Source: an uncultured Candidatus Entotheonella sp.
GTDB taxonomy: Bacteria > Tectomicrobia > Entotheonellia > Entotheonellales > Entotheonellaceae
Direction of reading: 5' to 3'
Assembly: GCA_958295825.1 (NCBI GenBank)
Contig: OY282375.1
Coordinates: 3,953,489 to 4,017,488 of the forward strand
Length of the DNA stretch: 64,000 bases
The notes below the pieces were generated by a model that was not told where the DNA came from, did not search any database, and worked only from the letters and a program-made list of their open reading frames with translations. Made by a program: the position numbers and the translations under genes. Position 1 is the stretch's first letter. Every line of letters starts with the position of its first letter. Below are positions 15,564-29,201 of the stretch, piece by piece.

Positions 15564-16679
15564 ATGACATCCCCCTTGCATCGCATCCGAATCCGCCCGG
15601 CAGTTTATGCTGCGGCCCTCGTTTTGTTGACCGGCCTGAGCTGGAGCCAGCCGGCCGCCGGCGACGACTCGCTTACCGTGGCCTCCTGGGGAGGTTCCTA
15701 CGCCCGCGCCTTCCAGAAGGCGCAGCACGAGCCCTTCACCGCTGAGACGGGCATCGACATTCGCCTGGAATCCTACAACGGCGGCTTGGCGCAAATCCGC
15801 GCGCAGGTGGAGAGCGGCAGGGTGCTCTGGGATGTCGTCGATCTGGATATGGCCGACGCGGCACGCGGTTGTGACGAGGGACTGCTCGAACCCGTCTCCA
15901 GTGAGGACTTGGCGCCAGCGCCGGACGGCACGCCCGCGGCGGACGATTTCTTCCCCGGCATGCTGACTGAATGCGGCGTCGGCATGCTGTTCTACTCCAC
16001 CGTGTATGCCTATAACCCCACCCACCTTGCCGGCCCCAAGCCGACGACGATCGGCGACTTTTTCGACTTGGAGAAATTCCCCGGCCGCCGCGGCATGCGT
16101 CGCAGCCCGCTGGTCAATCTGGAGTTTGCCTTGATGGCCGACGGCGTGCCCGCGGATCAGGTGTACGCGACGCTGGCCACGCCGGAGGGCATGGAGCGGG
16201 CGTTCCACAAGCTCGACACGATCAAGGACTACATCGTATGGTGGGAGGCCGGGGCGCAGCCGCCGCAGATGCTGGCCGATGGCGAGGTGGTGATGAGCAC
16301 GGCCTATAACGGCCGCATTTTCAACGCGCAGGTTCTGGAAAAGCAGCCCTTCGTGATTGTCTGGGACAGCCACGTGATGATCCAGGCCGTCCTCGGCATT
16401 GTTGCCGGCACGCCGAAACTGGATTTGGCTCGCAAGTTCCTCGCCTTCGCAACGCGGGCCGAGTCCCTGGCCGGGGTCGGGCGCTACATTGCCTATGCCC
16501 CCGCCCGGAAATCGGGCACCGCCCTGATCGGCACCCACCTCGAAACCGGCGTGGACATGAAGCCGCACATGCCGACCAGCCCTGCAAACGCCGCGCGTGC
16601 CCTGCCGCACGACTGGCAATGGTGGAGAGACCACGGCGACGAGATGAACGAGCGCTTCAGCGCGTGGCTGGCCCGCTGA
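15564..16679 (+). CDS. PotD-like spermidine/putrescine-type solute-binding protein
   Basis: 371 aa. Signal peptide to about residue 28 (..SQPAAGDD), then the SBP_bac fold opening LTVASWGGSYARAFQKA and a conserved substrate region with VWWEAGAQPPQ. Such proteins deliver polyamines or other small cations to an ABC permease. The neighbouring ATPase is broken and both permeases are reduced to a scar, so this intact gene has no local partners. Start ATG with GAGGAG 8 nt upstream. Confidence 0.85.
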   Translation: MTSPLHRIRIRPAVYAAALVLLTGLSWSQPAAGDDSLTVASWGGSYARAFQKAQHEPFTAETGIDIRLESYNGGLAQIRAQVESGRVLWDVVDLDMADAARGCDEGLLEPVSSEDLAPAPDGTPAADDFFPGMLTECGVGMLFYSTVYAYNPTHLAGPKPTTIGDFFDLEKFPGRRGMRRSPLVNLEFALMADGVPADQVYATLATPEGMERAFHKLDTIKDYIVWWEAGAQPPQMLADGEVVMSTAYNGRIFNAQVLEKQPFVIVWDSHVMIQAVLGIVAGTPKLDLARKFLAFATRAESLAGVGRYIAYAPARKSGTALIGTHLETGVDMKPHMPTSPANAARALPHDWQWWRDHGDEMNERFSAWLAR

Positions 16680-16840
16680 CCGGCCCACAGCTTCGCGCTG
16701 TAGGTCTGGTTCTCCCCCCGGTTACCTTCATCGGGCTGACCTTCGTTGCGCCTTCTCAGCCCGGCAATTCTGGCCGTGGCGACCCTGCTAATTGCGTTTT
16801 CCCTGCTGTTCATGCTGAGTGCGGACAAGGGTGGATTAGG
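16664..16840 (+). pseudogene. fused scar of two ABC permease genes
   Basis: From a GTG overlapping the previous stop, the frame reads AGPLTGPQLRAVGLVLPP VTFIGLTFVAP, the typical first TM of a PotB permease. Near 16750 a different frame continues SPAILAVATLLIAFSLLFML, typical of the last TM of a PotC permease. A deletion between the two genes explains this: about 1.5 kb of permease coding sequence is gone. Confidence 0.6.
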
Positions 16841-16892
16841 GAGTCTGTCAAGTGGGATTTTTACTGGGTTGACGACTGGGGCGGGTAACCTT

Positions 16893-16919
16893 CTGGACGG
16901 TCCGCCTCGGGCCGTCCAG
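16893..16919. terminator. strong hairpin closing the transporter remnant
   Basis: CTGGACGG-TCCG-CCT-CGGG-CCGTCCAG pairs over 12 positions with one T-G wobble and a 3-nt loop. No T-tract follows, so it may be Rho-dependent, an mRNA-end structure or a REP-like element. Confidence 0.4.
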
Positions 16920-16981
16920 GGCCGATAGCTACATACGAACGGAACTCAGAGGTTGAAGTCTTGCGGCCTCATGCTATCAAC

Positions 16982-19774
<2,793 letters not shown>

Positions 19775-19914
19775 TGAATTATCCCTTTACAAGTCAATGA
19801 GTTACGAATTTCTAGAGGGTTCGGTATGGCCTTGCCGATACAGGCGTGCCGCATAGAATATGCGCAACGAAAACATCGCGCAAGGCAAATTTGCAAATTG
19901 CAATAAATGTCGGA

Positions 19915-21123
19915 TCAGTCCATCGAGAGGGGCTGGATTCGTGCCCTTGAACCGGCTTGCAGAAGCCGCCGATGCGGCGGCACGAGCAGTAATCCAAGGG
20001 GCTGCGAATCGGCTCGTGACAGGTCGAGCAAATTGCCCAGAAGCGTGGCCTGCCACCCTTCAACATCGGGTTGCAGGCGGCAAGGAAAGAAATGTGTCGT
20101 GCCGGGCCGTACCTTCACCGCGGCCCTGACGGTGGCCGTGAGGCCGCGGGGAATGGGGTGTTGACCCAGCAGCGTTCGGATGGCGGGCCGCACAAAGGCT
20201 TCAAACCCCACAAAGGCACCCCAAGGCGACCCGGGAAGGCCCATGATCAGCGTTTGCCGGTGGCGCGCAACAGTGACGCCGCGGCCCGGGTTGGCGGCGA
20301 CGCCTCGGAACAGAATGTCGGCTCCAACGGTGGTCATGGCGCGCGCGGCAAAATCATGCTGGCCGCGTCCCGAGGCGCCGAGAATGACGACGATGTCGTT
20401 GTCCAGTCCGCGCCGCAATGCCTCCGTCAGGCTGTCGAGGGTGTCCGGCACGATACCCAGATTGACGCTGGCGCAGCCCAGCTCCCGGGCTCGGAGATCC
20501 AGGGCGTACAGGTTGCTGCACCACTTCTTGGCCGGCTGCAACGCCGCCCCGGGCGGCAGCAACTCGTCGCCGGGTGCCACCAGCGCTAAGCGCGGGCGCG
20601 GTGCGACATCGACGCTGGCGAGACCGAGGGCCAACGCCGTGCCGATTCGCTGCGGCGTCAGGCGCTCGCCGCGAGGCAGCACAACCGTGCGGCGCCGAAT
20701 CTCGTCGCCGCGCCGCTGGACGTTCACCCACCCGCCAAGGGGCTGCCGGACGAACAAATCACTGCTCTCGACCTCACTTTCTTCCATCTTCAAGACGGCG
20801 TCGGCGCCGGGCGGTATTGGCGCCCCGGTCATGATGGGCACCGCCTGACGCGGCTTCAGCGGCTGCTCCAGGTACTCTCCCGCGGTGAGCGTTACGCTCA
20901 ACGCCAGGCGCACGGGCCGCTCGGGGGTGGCCGCGTGGACATCGCGGCTCCGCAGCGCGTAGCCGTCCATCAGGGATTGATCGAACGGCGGCATGTCGTG
21001 CGGCGCGACCAGGGCGCGGCTCAATATGCGTTGATTGGCCGCCGTCAGCGCCAATCGCTCTTCCTGCAGCGGTTGCGGCAGGTTGCGGACAATGGTCTGC
21101 ACGGCCTGCGTATAGCTGATCAT
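19915..21123 (-). CDS. moeA: molybdopterin molybdenumtransferase
   Basis: 402 aa. MoeA domain order is intact: PPFDQSLMDGYAL, PIMTGAPIPPGADAVLKMEE, and near the C-terminus GLPGSPWGAFVGFEAFVRP. It inserts molybdate into adenylated molybdopterin. The canonical SGG-S-G-D loop reads LGASGRGQHDF, keeping the Asp but not the usual Gly-Gly-Ser, so activity might be altered. No other Moco genes are adjacent. It is divergent from pdxS. Confidence 0.88.
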   Translation of the reverse strand: MISYTQAVQTIVRNLPQPLQEERLALTAANQRILSRALVAPHDMPPFDQSLMDGYALRSRDVHAATPERPVRLALSVTLTAGEYLEQPLKPRQAVPIMTGAPIPPGADAVLKMEESEVESSDLFVRQPLGGWVNVQRRGDEIRRRTVVLPRGERLTPQRIGTALALGLASVDVAPRPRLALVAPGDELLPPGAALQPAKKWCSNLYALDLRARELGCASVNLGIVPDTLDSLTEALRRGLDNDIVVILGASGRGQHDFAARAMTTVGADILFRGVAANPGRGVTVARHRQTLIMGLPGSPWGAFVGFEAFVRPAIRTLLGQHPIPRGLTATVRAAVKVRPGTTHFFPCRLQPDVEGWQATLLGNLLDLSRADSQPLGLLLVPPHRRLLQAGSRARIQPLSMD

Positions 21124-21339
21124 GGATGCTCACCTGCGAGGATCACTGCCCAAGTCGAAAGAAGGGGCTCACTATATCCAAGCAGCGCCGTGCCGGGCAA
21201 GCCGTCCGGTCTGGCAACAAACCTTGTCAAACGTTATAGTGTGATCTTTGCGTTTGTTGCTTGCCTATTATCAATGGGAAAGACATGTGCCGCAGGGGCG
21301 TTCGTGTAACGTCGATGTTGGATGAAGGAGACGTCGGAT

Positions 21340-22221
21340 ATGGCCGAGACACAGTTTACCTTGAAGACGGGCTTGGCGGAGATGCTCAAAGGGGGCGTCA
21401 TCATGGACGTCACCACTGCCGACCAGGCCAAGATTGCTGAAGATGCGGGTGCGGTAGCCGTCATGGCGTTGGAGCGCGTGCCGGCGGATATCCGGGCACA
21501 GGGCGGCATCGCGCGCATGGCCGATCCTACGAAAATCCGCGAGATCATGGAGGCGGTGTCGATTCCCGTAATGGCCAAGGCGCGCATCGGGCATTTTGCG
21601 GAAGCACAAATTCTGCAGGCTTTGGGCGTCGACTACGTTGACGAGAGCGAAGTGCTGACGCCGGCGGATGAAGCCCATCACATCGACAAATTCGCGTTTT
21701 GCGTTCCCTTTGTCTGCGGGGCGCGCAATCTGGGCGAGGCGCTGCGCCGCATCGCCGAGGGCGCGGCCATGATCCGCACCAAGGGGGAGGCGGGCTCCGG
21801 CAACGTCGTCGAGGCCGTGCGTCACATGCGTGCCGTGCAGGGCTCTATGCGCAAGCTGACGATCCTGGGCGATGAGGAACTGATGGCGGCTGCCAAGGAC
21901 CACGAGGCTCCTTACGAACTCGTCAAAATGGTGGCGCAAACTGGCAAGCTGCCCGTGCCGAATTTTGCCGCCGGCGGGGTGGCGACGCCGTCCGACGCCT
22001 CGCTCATGATGCAACTCGGCGCCGAGTCGGTCTTCGTGGGCTCGGGTATTTTCAAGTCGGGCGACCCGCAACGCCGCGCCCACGCCATCGTGCAGGCGAC
22101 GACGCATTACCTTGACGCTGACCTGCTGGCGCGCGTGTCCGAGGACCTCGGCGAAGCCATGGTGGGGATTGACATCAGCCGCTTGGATGACAGCGAATTG
22201 TTGCAGACACGGGGTTGGTGA
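21340..22221 (+). CDS. pdxS: pyridoxal 5'-phosphate synthase lyase subunit
   Basis: 293 aa TIM-barrel subunit. [21 protein letters not shown], the Schiff-base Lys region [14 protein letters not shown], and [16 protein letters not shown] are typical PdxS. It condenses ribose 5-phosphate, glyceraldehyde 3-phosphate and ammonia to PLP. ATG with AAGGAG 9 nt upstream; an in-frame earlier codon is less likely. Forms an operon with pdxT 4 nt downstream. Confidence 0.96.
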   Translation: MAETQFTLKTGLAEMLKGGVIMDVTTADQAKIAEDAGAVAVMALERVPADIRAQGGIARMADPTKIREIMEAVSIPVMAKARIGHFAEAQILQALGVDYVDESEVLTPADEAHHIDKFAFCVPFVCGARNLGEALRRIAEGAAMIRTKGEAGSGNVVEAVRHMRAVQGSMRKLTILGDEELMAAAKDHEAPYELVKMVAQTGKLPVPNFAAGGVATPSDASLMMQLGAESVFVGSGIFKSGDPQRRAHAIVQATTHYLDADLLARVSEDLGEAMVGIDISRLDDSELLQTRGW

Positions 22222-22225
22222 TCGA

Positions 22226-22804
22226 ATGACGTGTGTTGGTCTCCTGGCCCTGCAAGGCGATTTCGCCGCACACGAGAAGGTTCTTGGCGAACTGGGTGCC
22301 GAGTCGAAACCCGTCAAGAAGCCGGCCGACCTCGCCGGCGTGCAGGGGCTTATCATTCCAGGCGGGGAAAGCACGACGCTGCTCAAACTCATGGCCCCGG
22401 TGGCGATGCGCCCCGCGCTTGAGCAATTCCATGCCCAAGGTCGACCCATTTTCGGAACCTGCGCGGGCCTCATCTTGCTGGCGCAGGAGACCCTGCCGCC
22501 TCAGGAGAGTCTGGGATTCATTGATATTGTGGCGAGACGTAACGCCTACGGAAGGCAGATTGACAGCTTTCTGGCATTGGGAACGCCGCTGACGGACGAC
22601 CTGAGCGCCGAACCCCTGGAGATGGTGTTCATTCGCGCTCCTAAGATCGCCCAAATCAATCCCGGAGTAACGCCCCTGGCCGAGTGCCGGGGCGAGGTTG
22701 TCTTGGCTCGGCAGGGCGGCGTCCTCGTCTCCTCCTTCCACCCCGAGCTCACGCAAGACCGCCGCGTGCATCAATACTTCCTGAAGATGCTCGCGGCGGG
22801 ATAA
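22226..22804 (+). CDS. pdxT: pyridoxal 5'-phosphate synthase glutaminase subunit
   Basis: 192 aa class I glutamine amidotransferase. IIPGGESTTLLKL, the nucleophile Cys in FGTCAGLILL and the SSFHPELTQD His/Glu complete the triad. It supplies ammonia to PdxS through a 12+12 complex. Start 4 nt after the pdxS stop. Confidence 0.95.
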   Translation: MTCVGLLALQGDFAAHEKVLGELGAESKPVKKPADLAGVQGLIIPGGESTTLLKLMAPVAMRPALEQFHAQGRPIFGTCAGLILLAQETLPPQESLGFIDIVARRNAYGRQIDSFLALGTPLTDDLSAEPLEMVFIRAPKIAQINPGVTPLAECRGEVVLARQGGVLVSSFHPELTQDRRVHQYFLKMLAAG

Positions 22805-22810
22805 AAGCGT

Positions 22811-22839
22811 GGCCGCCGACTCGAAAAATGCCGGCGGCC
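22811..22839. terminator. hairpin between converging pdxT and groEL
   Basis: GGCCGCCG (22811-22818) and CGGCGGCC (22832-22839) pair perfectly around a 13-nt A-rich loop. It lies 7 nt past the pdxT stop and 11 nt past the groEL stop on the other strand, a suitable bidirectional terminator position, but without clear T-tracts. Confidence 0.4.
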
Positions 22840-22849
22840 CACAGCGGAT

Positions 22850-24828
<1,979 letters not shown>

Positions 24829-24891
24829 AAGCCCTCTCCTTCCGTCAGGTTGTCGTGATTACGTACGTGTAACGCCTAAATGTGTCACGTG

Positions 24892-24918
24892 TTAGCACTC
24901 ACATGTATTGAGTGCTAA
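24892..24918. promoter_or_regulatory. CIRCE operator (HrcA binding site)
   Basis: TTAGCACTC, 9 bases, GAGTGCTAA: a perfect match to the CIRCE consensus, lying between the -10 and the groES start. Confidence 0.95.
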
Positions 24919-24920
24919 TA

Positions 24921-24949
24921 ATCCTATTGGATTTCTTTGGCGTTTGCAA
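24921..24949 (-). promoter_or_regulatory. sigma-70-type promoter of groESL
   Basis: On the minus strand TTGCAA (24944-24949), 17 bases, TAGGAT (24921-24926). The start site would fall inside CIRCE, the usual geometry for HrcA repression. Confidence 0.6.
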
Positions 24950-25089
24950 GAGGACGGGCATTTTTTGTGAGGATTTGTGTCCAATAATGCCGAAGAATTG
25001 AGGAGCAGAAAACTCTGCCTCAACTGGTAATACCCAATCACCCACTTGGTTTAGAATCACAGAAACACGTTAACCAACAAGGTCGGAGG

Positions 25090-25790
25090 AGTTGAACAGG
25101 ACTCAGATGGGCTGTTTCGATGTCGAGAATCGCTACGCCGCTCTGGATGCCAAGCATGATCCCTCTTGCAGCGAGGTTGGCAATGTCCCCTTCCACGCAC
25201 CTTCCTGCAGCGGCCAGCCGCTGCGGGCCTTCTTCTCGACGTGCCCGGACGACCGGGCATCGGCTGTACATTCAGCGCTGCAGCATCGAGACGACAGTCG
25301 AGGAAAGCCGTGCCCATCTGGGCTTTGAGACGCAGCGGCCAGGGTCGGAGCTGGCGACCAAGCGGAGCACGCCGTCTCTGCTGGGTTTGTATTCGATCGT
25401 GGCGCTGTTGGCGCCCGGCCTGTAGCGGGCGGGTGGCCTGTCAGGACGCCGACTCGCCTGGTACGACAAGCAGCCGGCGACGTTCAGCGACGCCCTGGCA
25501 GCGGCGCGGTACGCTCTGTGGGAGGTTGAGCATTTTTCAACCTCCCCGCGTGTCGCTGCAGTGCTTGCTGCAAGCGGTCTGTTACACGCACTGATCCCCT
25601 CATTTTCAAAAGATCGAGCTGAGAGCTTGTTTCTAAAGTCGGTGACATCCCCAAAGCAGGCAGGATGTTCACCGATTGCAGGGTATTTGACGCCAAAAAG
25701 CGCCTTGGAAATGGTGGGTGTTTACCCGATGCCGGCAATATATAGAGATAGTTCAGAACTTATGGAGCAGACTCTTAAATCTACCCACAC
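25090..25790 (+). pseudogene. decayed DDE transposase (IS701/IS4-like)
   Basis: The frame at 25120 reads ETTVEESRAHLGFETQRPG..STPSLLGLYSIVALLAPGL, then a TAG (25423-25425), then AWYDKQPATFSDALAAARYALWEVEHFSTSP in the same frame; an upstream piece (PLRAFFSTCPDD) is in a different frame. These are C-terminal motifs of transposases such as IS701 relatives. No terminal repeats were recognised. From about 25620 to 25919 nothing else is recognisable. Confidence 0.6.
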
Positions 25791-25919
25791 GTAGCTGTCA
25801 AGCGTATTGTAGTCAACCGGTCTTTGTGCTACAAACACACCTTGGCATGCGTTCCTTCCGGCAAGGACAACCGTCTCTTTGTCAACGAACCTTATCGCAA
25901 GGTTGAGGAGAATGGGAAC

Positions 25920-26981
25920 ATGAGAAGCATCGGCAAAATGTCACTGATCTTCGTAGTGGTCGTCCTGTTCGTGGTTGGCTCGATTCCTGGCAGTTTGCTG
26001 GCCGGCAACAACCCGGTGGATGAAAACTGGTGGCCGAGCGAATTTGGGCCCGAGGATGAAGCGGGGGCGGTCAATCACATCACACCGGAGAAAAGGGTTG
26101 CGGCAGCGCAGCTTGTGAAGAAGGGGATGACCGCTACTCTGGGCATGCCCTATTACAATGGCATGCCCTTGGTGCCCGGCCGTACGTTCGCCCTGAGCAT
26201 TCCCGGCGGCGGCACTCCCACCCATGGACCGTTCAGTTGGCCCGGTGACAACTACGACATGACCTTTATGGACGAGATCCTGACCGCGGAAATCGGCCAG
26301 GTCGGTTCGCAATGGGATGGTCTGGGGCACCCGTTGATCCGTGTGCAAGGCGTCCCGGGATGGGAAGACGGCAACTACTTCTACAACAGATTCCGGCTGG
26401 AAGACGTTGGCAATCCGCGTGGGTTGAAAAAGGTCGGCACGGAGCACGTGGCTAACGTCGGTTTCTTTACCCGCGGCATCCTGATTGACATTGCGGCGTT
26501 AAAGGGCACCCATCGCCTGGACAAGGGCTACGCCATCACCATGGCAGATTACCAAGCTGCTCTCGATGCCCAGGGCATTGACGACGCGGCTGTTGGCGAC
26601 GTGGTGCTGGTTCGCACCGGCTGGAACAGCCTGTGGAAGGATTACAATGCACCGGCCGCGGAACGCGCGGCAAATAACGCTGAACACGGCTCCGGCGAGC
26701 CGGGACTGAGCCCGGAAGTCTGCGATCATCTGGCCGACAGAAAGATCGCCATGGTCGGTTCCGACACCTGGGCCCTGGAGGTCATGGGGCCTAACATCCA
26801 GACCGATTCCGCCGCCTATTGCCACATGAACCTGATCGTCCGGCGTGGCATTACCAACTTCGAAAACCTCGACCTGGACGTTCTGTCTCAGGAAAAGGCC
26901 TACGAGTTCCTGTTCACTTGGTCGCCGCTCAAGCTCATCGGCGCCACGGGTTCCCCGGGCAATCCGATTGCGGCCTGGTAA
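25920..26981 (+). CDS. exported cyclase-family (kynurenine formamidase-like) hydrolase
   Basis: 353 aa. Signal peptide to about residue 28 (FVVVVLFVVGSIPGSLLAG). The cyclase fold (PF04199 type) is seen in GQVGSQWDGLGHPL, where the metal-binding HxGTHxDxPxH motif is reduced to QWDGLGH, and in VVLVRTGW and AMVGSDTWALEV. Members hydrolyse or cyclise amides and acyl chains; the substrate here is unknown. ATG has GAGGAG 9 nt upstream. Confidence 0.8.
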   Translation: MRSIGKMSLIFVVVVLFVVGSIPGSLLAGNNPVDENWWPSEFGPEDEAGAVNHITPEKRVAAAQLVKKGMTATLGMPYYNGMPLVPGRTFALSIPGGGTPTHGPFSWPGDNYDMTFMDEILTAEIGQVGSQWDGLGHPLIRVQGVPGWEDGNYFYNRFRLEDVGNPRGLKKVGTEHVANVGFFTRGILIDIAALKGTHRLDKGYAITMADYQAALDAQGIDDAAVGDVVLVRTGWNSLWKDYNAPAAERAANNAEHGSGEPGLSPEVCDHLADRKIAMVGSDTWALEVMGPNIQTDSAAYCHMNLIVRRGITNFENLDLDVLSQEKAYEFLFTWSPLKLIGATGSPGNPIAAW

Positions 26982-27072
26982 AACAAAAAACTTCATCCCG
27001 GAGCCGGTCTCTGCCAGCTGTCTCCGTTTCGTTGTGACCCATAGGCGTATTAGAGTTGAAAGGTCCTCACCA

Positions 27073-27879
27073 ATGAAACTAACCGACGCACAAATAGCCG
27101 AGTTTCACGAACAGGGTTACCTGTTTTTGCCCAGTCAATTTACGTCTGAAGAGATTGTCCCCTTGCGGGCAGAGGCCGAGCGGCTGTTCAGGATGCAGCG
27201 CGAAGAGGTGTGGCGCGAGACCAGTGGAGCGGCCCGCACGGCGTTCGCGGCGCATACGTACAGCGAGGGATTCCGGCGACTTGGCAGGCACCCGAGGTTG
27301 GTAGAGCCGGTCATGCAACTCCTCGGCGGCCAGGTTTACATGCACCAGTTCAAGGTCAACGCCAAAGCGGCCTTTGACGGCGAGGTGTGGCAGTGGCACC
27401 AGGATTACGGGGTGTGGCAGCGCGACGACGAGATGCCGGAACCGCGTGCCATGAACATTGCCCTGTTTCTCGAAGAAGTGACGCCGGCCAATGGACCGCT
27501 GCTGTTCATCCCCAAGAGCCACCGGAGTGGCGTGCTGGCCGCCGGGCATGACCTCGAGGGTACCAGCTATCCCCTGTGGACACTGGACCGTGCAACAATC
27601 GCGCGTCTGGCGGATGAGGGCGGCATCGTGGCGCCGACCGGACCGCCGGGAGACGTCGTGCTGTTTCACGGCAATCTGGTTCACGCCAGCCCACCGAACA
27701 TCAGCCCGTGGCGGCGCGCCATCGTGTATCTCAGCCTGTGCGAGGTGAACAACCACATCCGCCGCTTCAAACGCCCCGAGTTTATCGCCCACCGGGACTT
27801 CGCGCCCATTGAGCCCCTTGCGGACGACTGCCTGCTGGAATTGGCCGAGCAGGAGAGCGCCCAGCCCGCCCTGGGATAG
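27073..27879 (+). CDS. PhyH-family Fe(II)/2-oxoglutarate dioxygenase
   Basis: 268 aa. The iron ligands are HxD in WQWHQDYGVWQ and a distal His in VLFHGNLVHAS; the 2-oxoglutarate Arg is likely in SPWRRAIVYLS. Overall it resembles ectoine hydroxylase-like and phytanoyl-CoA dioxygenases. The tight operon with an NAD oxidoreductase (2 nt) and a sugar epimerase suggests hydroxylation of a small polar metabolite rather than a lipid, which is inference. Confidence 0.85.
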   Translation: MKLTDAQIAEFHEQGYLFLPSQFTSEEIVPLRAEAERLFRMQREEVWRETSGAARTAFAAHTYSEGFRRLGRHPRLVEPVMQLLGGQVYMHQFKVNAKAAFDGEVWQWHQDYGVWQRDDEMPEPRAMNIALFLEEVTPANGPLLFIPKSHRSGVLAAGHDLEGTSYPLWTLDRATIARLADEGGIVAPTGPPGDVVLFHGNLVHASPPNISPWRRAIVYLSLCEVNNHIRRFKRPEFIAHRDFAPIEPLADDCLLELAEQESAQPALG

Positions 27880-27881
27880 CC

Positions 27882-29201
27882 ATGAGCCTGAACCAATTAG
27901 TGCAGCAGCGATTACGGGATAAGGGCCCGGTGCGTGTCGGCCTGATTGGTGCCGGCAAGTTCGGCTCGATGTTTCTGTCGCAGGCGCCGACCACCGAGGG
28001 GTTGGCGGTCAGCGTCATTGCCGACCTCGATTCGCAGCGGGCGCGGGACGTCTGCGCCGCGGTCGGCTGGGAGCCGGAGCGTATTACGCGCACCCGTTTT
28101 GTGGAGGGCGGCGAAGCCCTGATTGCGGCGGACGATGTTGACGTGGCGGTCGAGGCGACGGGGCATCCGCCCGCCGGGGTCACGCACGCCAGGCAGGCCA
28201 TGCGGGAAGGCAAGGACATCGTCATGGTGAACGTGGAGGCGGACGTGCTGGCGGGGCCGTTGCTGGCGCGCGAAGCGGCGTCGGCCGGCATCGTTTACTC
28301 GATGGCCTACGGCGACCAGCCGGTCCTGACCTGCGAGCTCGTGGACTGGGGCCGCCTGTGCGGCTTCGAGGTGGTGGCGGCGGGGAAGGGCACCCAGTAC
28401 TTGCCGGTCTATCACGCCTCGACGCCGGCCACAGTGTGGGACTACTACGGCCTGACCGCCGCCCAGGCCGAGGCGGCGCGCATGAATTCGCAGATGTTCA
28501 ACTCCTTCCTCGACGGCACCAAGTCGGCCATCGAAATGGCCGCCATTGCCAACGCCACCGGCTTGACGCCGGCACCCGGCGGTCTGGAATTCCCGCCGTG
28601 CGGCACCGACGACCTCCCCCACGTCATGCGGCCCCGCGACGAGGGCGGATTGCTGCACCACAAGGGACAGGTGGAAGTCGTGTCATCTCTCGAACGAGAT
28701 GGCCGCCCGGTGTTTCGAGACCTGCGCTGGGGCGTGTACGTAGTTTTCGAAGCCCCGAACGCCTACGCCGCGGACTGTTTCGAGAAGTACGGCCTCATTA
28801 CCGATGACACGGGGCGCTATGCCGCCATGTACAAGCCGTATCACTTGGTGGGCCTGGAGTTGAACGTGTCCATCTTCTCGGCGGCCCTGCGCCGCGAGCC
28901 GACCGGCTGTATGACGGGCTTCCGCGGCGACGTGGTGGCGACGGCAAAGCGGCAACTCTCGGCTGGCGAGGTACTGGACGGCGAGGGCGGCTACACGGTG
29001 TGGGGCAGGCTGATGACGGCGCGCGACAGCCTGACGCTCGGCGGTCTACCCATCGGCTTAGCACACGGCGTTACCCTGAAGCGCGACGTGGCGGCCGGTT
29101 CGCCGGTGTGCTGGCAGGACGTCACGCTGCCGAACACCTTTGAGGCTCTGGAAGCACGGCAGTCCATGGAACGTATCTTCGCGGAGGAGGCAGCTGAGTG
29201 A
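27882..29201 (+). CDS. NAD(P)-dependent oxidoreductase with SAF domain
   Basis: 439 aa. N-terminal Rossmann domain (VGLIGAGKFGSMFLSQ) of the homoserine-dehydrogenase/Gfo-Idh type, a central catalytic region with AAGKGTQYLPVYH, and a C-terminal SAF domain (GEVLDGEGGYTVWGRL). The SAF fold also occurs in sialic acid synthases and hydrolyases. Such proteins recur in surface-sugar clusters; the exact substrate is unknown. Its stop overlaps the epimerase GTG. Confidence 0.8.
   Translation: MSLNQLVQQRLRDKGPVRVGLIGAGKFGSMFLSQAPTTEGLAVSVIADLDSQRARDVCAAVGWEPERITRTRFVEGGEALIAADDVDVAVEATGHPPAGVTHARQAMREGKDIVMVNVEADVLAGPLLAREAASAGIVYSMAYGDQPVLTCELVDWGRLCGFEVVAAGKGTQYLPVYHASTPATVWDYYGLTAAQAEAARMNSQMFNSFLDGTKSAIEMAAIANATGLTPAPGGLEFPPCGTDDLPHVMRPRDEGGLLHHKGQVEVVSSLERDGRPVFRDLRWGVYVVFEAPNAYAADCFEKYGLITDDTGRYAAMYKPYHLVGLELNVSIFSAALRREPTGCMTGFRGDVVATAKRQLSAGEVLDGEGGYTVWGRLMTARDSLTLGGLPIGLAHGVTLKRDVAAGSPVCWQDVTLPNTFEALEARQSMERIFAEEAAE

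Noticed and set aside
19775-19914. Cobalamin riboswitch or NrdR box before nrdJ
   Set aside because: No B12-box or paired NrdR palindromes could be seen.
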